Of a stretch of DNA of 64,000 nucleotides, positions 59,763 to 64,000 are shown piece after piece. Position numbers and translations under genes: made by a program. Source of the DNA: an uncultured Desulfovibrionaceae bacterium (GTDB lineage Bacteria; Desulfobacterota; Desulfovibrionia; Desulfovibrionales; Desulfovibrionaceae); assembly GCA_944325195.1 (NCBI GenBank), contig CALUZB010000022.1, positions 1 through 64,000 of the forward strand, given 5' to 3'. The notes beneath the pieces were generated by a model. The model did no database searches, had not been told where the DNA came from, and saw only the letters and a program-made list of their open reading frames with translations. Every line of letters begins with the position of its first letter. The first letter of the stretch is position 1.

Positions 59763-60842
59763 ATGCCGGAGCAAATACTGTTAAAGGTAGAAGAGCTTAC
59801 AGTCAGTTTTTATAAGAACGACCCGCGCCTATCCAGACGCGTTGAAGGCAAGGCCATAGAGAACTTAAGCTTCATGCTTGAGGAAGGAAAGACCCTGGCC
59901 CTGGTAGGAGAGTCGGGCTGCGGCAAAACAATGACTGCCTATGCCTTAATGGGTCTGGTGCCGGAACCGGGCAAAATCAGCAGTGGAGCGGTCTGGTTCC
60001 AGGGAGAAAACCTGCTGGAACTGCCGGAGCCCAAACTGCGTCAACTGCGCGGCAGCCAGTTGTCCATGATTTTTCAGGAGCCGATGACCGCCCTGAACCC
60101 GGTGCTCACTATCGGCAATCAAATTGAAGAGGCGGTTACCGCCCACCGCAAATTACCCCGCCGCGAACTTAGGCAACTGGGTGTGGAATTACTGCGTCAG
60201 GTAGGCATTCCCTCTCCGGAAGAACGCTATAATGACTATCCCCACCAGCTCAGCGGAGGCATGCGACAGCGGGTGGTGATCGCAATGGCCCTGATCAACC
60301 GCCCCAAGCTGATCATTGCCGACGAACCCACCACGGCACTGGACGTAACTATTCAGCGCCAGATTCTGGACTTGCTGAACCGGCTGTCTAAGGAAAACCG
60401 CACAGCCACTCTCTTGATTACCCACGACCTAGGGGTAGTGCGTGAAACAGCCGATGAAATTATCGTAATGTATGCGGGAAGGATTATGGAACAGGCCACG
60501 GCCCCAGATTTGTTCGCAACCCCGCTGCATCCCTACACTCAAGGGCTGATGGCTTCCATACCGGGACTGCCCTTCCGACAGAGAGAAGATTGCGTTAAAT
60601 GCAATAGCGTTGCACGCACAGACCCGCTGATTGTACTTTCCACCGGGCAGAACAGGCAAACCCGGCTTCAAACCATACCGGGCACAGTTCCCAGCCTGTG
60701 GAACAAGCCGATCGGCTGTCCGTTCAACACCAGATGTCCGCAGGCCTTCCGCAGATGTTTCTGTGAATTGCCCCCACTACTCCCCACGAATGCAGACAGT
60801 AACCACATTCATTATGTGCGTTGCTGGTTGCTGCAAAAGTAA
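59763..60842 (+). CDS. Oligopeptide/dipeptide ABC transporter ATP-binding protein, OppD/DppD type
   Basis: This 359-residue nucleotide-binding subunit has Walker [10 protein letters not shown]-loop [20 protein letters not shown] (the OppD/DppD hallmark), signature [15 protein letters not shown], Walker [19 protein letters not shown] and H-loop LITHDLGVV. The oligo_HPY C-terminus [13 protein letters not shown] with [15 protein letters not shown] follows, where cysteines may bind an iron-sulfur cluster as in some DppD proteins. No permease or binding-protein gene is adjacent. It is the last gene of a glycosyltransferase operon; its natural partner type, OppF, is at 40034. Confidence 0.92.
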   Translation: MPEQILLKVEELTVSFYKNDPRLSRRVEGKAIENLSFMLEEGKTLALVGESGCGKTMTAYALMGLVPEPGKISSGAVWFQGENLLELPEPKLRQLRGSQLSMIFQEPMTALNPVLTIGNQIEEAVTAHRKLPRRELRQLGVELLRQVGIPSPEERYNDYPHQLSGGMRQRVVIAMALINRPKLIIADEPTTALDVTIQRQILDLLNRLSKENRTATLLITHDLGVVRETADEIIVMYAGRIMEQATAPDLFATPLHPYTQGLMASIPGLPFRQREDCVKCNSVARTDPLIVLSTGQNRQTRLQTIPGTVPSLWNKPIGCPFNTRCPQAFRRCFCELPPLLPTNADSNHIHYVRCWLLQK

Positions 60843-61067
60843 TGGAGTGAAGGATAAAGTACTGCATGTATAGCATTTCCGCACTGCAAAGGATTTGCTT
60901 AACCGGGCTGCAAATCCTCAGGATTGCAAGTGCCCGTACAGGATATTACCGGCGCGCATGAGCCGCCTCCAGCATTAATTTCCTGCCGCAACTTCAGCTA
61001 TACTTAGCGGATCTGTTCAGGCTAAACTCGCATTGGCGACTTTATTCTCGGCTGTACTGACACAGCG

Positions 61068-61092
61068 GCGGGCGGCAGTTCCTGCCGCCCGC
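61068..61092. terminator. Strong hairpin between convergent genes
   Basis: GCGGGCGGCAG (61068-61078) pairs perfectly with CTGCCGCCCGC (61082-61092) over a 3-nt loop. It stands between the OppD-type gene and the convergent OB-fold gene, so it can serve both. No T-run on either side. Confidence 0.45.
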
Positions 61093-61124
61093 TCAAACAA
61101 ACTAAAAGCAATGTTTACTAATCG

Positions 61125-61484
61125 TTAAATCTTTCTTATAAGATCAACGTCTATTTCCACGCTGTTCCAGTCCTTGTCCACTTCACCCTGAATTTCTACT
61201 TTGTCATTAGGGGTAATGTTCTGACCAGCCCATTTATGATTATCTATGTCCACAGTGATGTTCCCGGTATTATCCTGGAACAGGTATCTGTCGCCGCCGA
61301 GATGCTGGACAATATTCCCCTGTAATGTAACGTAGGTGTCATCACGCATAGTTTTAGCCTGCTCCACGGTAGAAGCACTGACACTGGGTCCCTGGAATCC
61401 GCCCCCTACTTGGGCGTGCGCGGCAACCCCGCTGAAACAAACGGCCAAAGCAAAACAAGCAGCAATCAATATCTTCTTAAGCAT
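61125..61484 (-). CDS. YgiW/YdeI-type OB-fold stress-tolerance protein
   Basis: The 119-residue precursor has a signal peptide (ILIAACFALAVCFSGVAAHA, cleavage after AHA near residue 24) and a bacterial OB-fold (BOF) domain: RDDTYVTLQGNIVQHLGGDR, YLFQDNTGNITVDIDNHKWA and EIQGEVDKDWNSVEIDVDLI. The group includes periplasmic proteins of E. coli (YgiW, YdeI) linked to oxidative, metal or antibiotic stress; the molecular role is unclear. The start has an AGGAGA site. It is convergent to the OppD-type gene and downstream of the Pat gene by 43 bp. Confidence 0.88.
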   Translation of the reverse strand: MLKKILIAACFALAVCFSGVAAHAQVGGGFQGPSVSASTVEQAKTMRDDTYVTLQGNIVQHLGGDRYLFQDNTGNITVDIDNHKWAGQNITPNDKVEIQGEVDKDWNSVEIDVDLIRKI

Positions 61485-61527
61485 ATCCGTTTCTCCTGAT
61501 GGTTAATTAGTTAGTGTTTTAACTAGG

Positions 61528-64000
61528 TTACAATTCCATTACCAGCTTTACCGCCTGCGGCTCATCGGGCATATCTTCAACCCGCATCCCAACCTTGCGC
61601 GCCAAGGCCTGCATGGCTTTATTCTCGCGCATGGTTTCCGCATACAGCACTTTCGAACCGCGCTTGCGGGTATAATCAATCATTTTCTGTAAAAGCTTAC
61701 TTCCCAAGCCTTGTTGCTTAAGCTGACTGCTGACCATCATCCCGAATTCAGCGGTGTGATTATCCGGAGTGGTGGCCGTGCGGACCACTCCCACTATTCT
61801 CCACGCCCCATTATGGAACCAGGTAGCCACAAACGCCATTTCGCGCTCATAATCCAACTGGGTGAATTCGGCCATCTCATTGTGGTCGAATGTATGCACG
61901 GCATTGAAAAAACGTAGGCGCAAGTCTTCCTTGGTTTGTTCATCAATGAATTCCTTAAGCGCAGGCTCATCTTCAGCCCGTATGGGTCGCAACACTATAT
62001 CCATGCCGTTGGGCAAGGTGAACGATTCTTCCAGATCGCGCGGATAAGGACGAATAGCCAAGCGCTCCTCGCCGCTAAGCTCCGTTTCTGCTATCTCTAT
62101 TCTTCCTCCCAATACCAGCACGCCCAATTCACTTACATACACCGGGTTGAGGTCAATACCCTGGATTTCCGGCAAATCAATAACCATCTGATCAATATGT
62201 ATAATCGCGCGGCAAAGCTCATCCAAATCCACAGGCGGCTCACTGGAAATCATCACTTTGGAAATCCGGGTACGTGAAATCAACTCTCTGGCCAGAGACA
62301 TGTTCAGGGGCGGCAAGGCCACGGCCTTATCATTCACGGCGTCCTTCAGAAGCCCGCCGTGCCCCAGATAGATCACCGGGCCGAACGCCGGGTCGAGCTT
62401 CATTTCAATGAAAAGCTCCTGAGCGGAAATGCCGCGTTTCGAGGCATGAACGCTCACGCCTTTAACTTCTCGAACCAAGGGGTCATTTCCCGCTGCCGCC
62501 AGCAGGTTTTGCAGGGTAGTAACCGCCGATGCCTGCGAATATATGCCATGCACCGCATACTGTTTATGCCCGCTCATAGGCTGAACCGGCTCCGCCTCAC
62601 CACGGAATTCAACATCCAGGGTGATGCTCACAGGGAACCCGATGTCCTGAGCGGCTTTGGCGGTTTTCGTCCCAATCTCCTCTTCATTTTCCAGATAGGT
62701 CGATTTAGTCAAAGGCATTCGGTAAGCCGCAAGCAGTTGACGCACCTCCAGGCGGGTCAGGCTGGCGCGCCCTTCGTTTAGAGCGCGCCGAATAATTGTT
62801 CTGCCCACTTTCGGGTCGGGGGTAGCGGATTCATTCAGAGGATCGGGGGTTTCCTTAAGCATACTCTGGTTGCGGGCGTACTCTCCCAGATAGGTAAACG
62901 CGCGAATAGCCTGTTCGGGTGTACTGTAATTGGGTATGCCGATTTTATCCATTTCATGCCGGGCATCAGCCGATGATTCATCGCCCATCCATGAAGTCAA
63001 CACCATGCGCTTGCACTTTTTAAGCGGCTCTACCAGAGCCTTGGCAACTTCAAACGGATTGTTGCCCGCAAACGGCACATACATCATTAAAATAGCGTCC
63101 ACGCCCTTGTCTCTAAACAAAATATCCATAATCTGGCGGTAAATTTCACCACTTGCGTTGTATACCACCCCAACCGGGTTTGAGTGCGACCAGTTGCTGC
63201 CAAGCAACCCGTTCAGTTCCCGGATAGTGTTGTCGGAAAGCTCCGCCAAGCTTCCGCCTGATCCGAACAAGGCATCGGCTGCCATTACCCCGGCGGAAGA
63301 TCCGTTGGTGATAATTGCCAATCTTTCACCTCGGTATGGTTTGGGATTGGACAAAGAACGGGCCGCGTGAAACAGCGAGCCGATATCATGCACCCTGAGC
63401 ATTCCGGCTCGGCGGAAAGCGACATCGTATACTTCTTCCGGGGTGAACTCTGTAGTGCCGGCATTGGCGATATCGCGCACCTTCAACCGCTCTATCGCCT
63501 TGCTTGGCCGCATCACCACCACAGGTTTGTTTTTGGCCGCTGCCCGGGCGGCGGACATGAACTCGCGGGCATTTTCAATATGCTCCAGATAAATCAGAAT
63601 CGCCTTAGTGTGGCTGTCTGTAACCAGGTAGTCAAGCATATCGGAAAAGCCTATATCCATGCGGGCGCCCAAAGAGATAACATGAGAAAACCCCACGTTA
63701 TTGGCTTTAGCCCAATCAAGCACCATGGAAAACAAACTGTCTGATTGCGACATAAACGCCATGCGCCCCGGCGCAATGGAAGTGTGGGCCATGGTGGCGT
63801 TCAAATGAAACCACGGCACCATTACCCCCAGACAATGCGGCCCCAGTATGCGCATTTTCGGAGAATTGGCCGCACGCAGCAAATCTGATTTAATCTGTGA
63901 AGCCTTTTCCGGGCTTACCCCGCTAAGGCCGCCCGCCAACAGAATGGCCGCCCGCGCGCCTCTGTGCCGAAGTTGGTTCAATACATCAGGGGCTCGGTCA
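61528..64000 (-). CDS. patZ: Pat-type lysine acetyltransferase (acyl-CoA synthetase-like plus GNAT), 5'-truncated by window
   Basis: The frame is open to the window edge, so the N-terminal CoA-binding region lies outside. Visible are the succinyl-CoA-ligase-like domains (RRAGMLRVHDIGSLFHAARS, LAIITNGSSAGVMAADALFG), a degenerate ATP-grasp domain (PVIYLGHGGLLKDA, ALPPLNMSLARELI) and a C-terminal GNAT domain (AIRPYPRDLEESFTLPNG, then QQGLGSKLLQKMI as the acetyl-CoA motif). The order and sequence track E. coli PatZ (YfiQ), which acetylates and shuts down acetyl-CoA synthetase. The phospho-histidine loop of active ADP-forming synthetases (SHTGxxAG) is replaced by ANAGTTEFT and the HKS motif is lost, so the synthetase part is probably non-catalytic. 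Confidence 0.88.
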   Translation of the reverse strand, partial: DRAPDVLNQLRHRGARAAILLAGGLSGVSPEKASQIKSDLLRAANSPKMRILGPHCLGVMVPWFHLNATMAHTSIAPGRMAFMSQSDSLFSMVLDWAKANNVGFSHVISLGARMDIGFSDMLDYLVTDSHTKAILIYLEHIENAREFMSAARAAAKNKPVVVMRPSKAIERLKVRDIANAGTTEFTPEEVYDVAFRRAGMLRVHDIGSLFHAARSLSNPKPYRGERLAIITNGSSAGVMAADALFGSGGSLAELSDNTIRELNGLLGSNWSHSNPVGVVYNASGEIYRQIMDILFRDKGVDAILMMYVPFAGNNPFEVAKALVEPLKKCKRMVLTSWMGDESSADARHEMDKIGIPNYSTPEQAIRAFTYLGEYARNQSMLKETPDPLNESATPDPKVGRTIIRRALNEGRASLTRLEVRQLLAAYRMPLTKSTYLENEEEIGTKTAKAAQDIGFPVSITLDVEFRGEAEPVQPMSGHKQYAVHGIYSQASAVTTLQNLLAAAGNDPLVREVKGVSVHASKRGISAQELFIEMKLDPAFGPVIYLGHGGLLKDAVNDKAVALPPLNMSLARELISRTRISKVMISSEPPVDLDELCRAIIHIDQMVIDLPEIQGIDLNPVYVSELGVLVLGGRIEIAETELSGEERLAIRPYPRDLEESFTLPNGMDIVLRPIRAEDEPALKEFIDEQTKEDLRLRFFNAVHTFDHNEMAEFTQLDYEREMAFVATWFHNGAWRIVGVVRTATTPDNHTAEFGMMVSSQLKQQGLGSKLLQKMIDYTRKRGSKVLYAETMRENKAMQALARKVGMRVEDMPDEPQAVKLVMEL

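Noticed and set aside
61528-64000. Functional ADP-forming acetate-CoA ligase
   Set aside because: The phospho-histidine loop and ATP-grasp HKS motif are missing while a GNAT domain is present; Pat is the better call.

Overview
The window reads as a chromosome segment of a strictly anaerobic, flagellated, Gram-negative bacterium, most likely a sulfate-reducer relative of the Desulfovibrionales (Desulfobacterota). Pointers are type III glutamine synthetase, the LL-diaminopimelate aminotransferase route to lysine, a complete six-subunit Ech [NiFe]-hydrogenase operon, a CobT, a DUF4390 plus NtrY-like kinase pair, AsmA/lipoprotein genes of a two-membrane cell, and a Pat-type acetyltransferase. This is inference from gene content; no 16S or other taxonomic marker was compared. 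Nearly all genes are intact and densely packed. I see no prophage, integrase, CRISPR array, rRNA or tRNA.

Layout. 1-1.3 kb: 3' part of a flagellin. 1.7-6.9 kb: biosynthetic row glnN, dapF, dapL, purC. 7.2-13.0 kb: glmS and a fused PurL. 13.6-22.2 kb: rpoB-rpoC, not preceded by the usual ribosomal-protein genes but by a 600-bp leader with a terminator-like hairpin. 22.3-25.6 kb: DUF4390 protein and an NtrY-like sensor kinase without an adjacent response regulator. 25.6-26.6 kb: AT-rich patch with an LprI-like protein and a decayed small gene. 26.6-28.9 kb (minus): lipoprotein, shikimate-kinase-like enzyme lacking a shikimate-binding arginine, rpsI, rplM. 29.3-35.4 kb: HD-domain protein, a CgeB-like glycosyltransferase (minus) and a giant AsmA-family protein. 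35.7-41.1 kb: sensor kinase, sigma-54 response regulator, cobT and an OppF/DppF ATPase in one tightly spaced operon. 41.2-41.8 kb: a broken UPF0174 gene next to a 119-bp MITE-like element. 42-45.3 kb (minus): ilvD and a Sel1-repeat lipoprotein. 46.1-51.4 kb: echABCDEF, ended by a strong terminator. 51.7-53.6 kb: XRE repressor with an operator-like repeat, and a PAS-GGDEF cyclase. 53.7-60.8 kb: four family-2 glycosyltransferases (two are divergent paralogues) and an OppD/DppD ATPase. 61.1-64 kb (minus): YgiW/YdeI-type OB-fold protein and a truncated-by-window Pat acetyltransferase.

How the parts relate. Ech would couple ferredoxin oxidation to H2 evolution and ion pumping. A CRP/FNR-family-like palindrome lies in the long AT-rich gap before echA. 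GlnN, DapF, DapL, PurC, PurL, GlmS and IlvD supply nitrogen assimilation, lysine/peptidoglycan, purine, amino sugar and branched-chain precursors. The glycosyltransferases, together with a flagellin at the window edge, suggest surface or flagellar glycosylation. Two oligopeptide-ABC ATPases sit 19 kb apart, each in a different operon and neither with permeases.

No wholly new defence or mobile system stands out. The most rewarding leads are the shikimate-kinase-like enzyme that may be a homoserine kinase, the MITE-like element beside a decayed gene, the acidic 81-residue tail on RpoB, the rearranged rpoBC context with its leader hairpin, the rplM leader hairpin, and several unexplained perfect palindromes.
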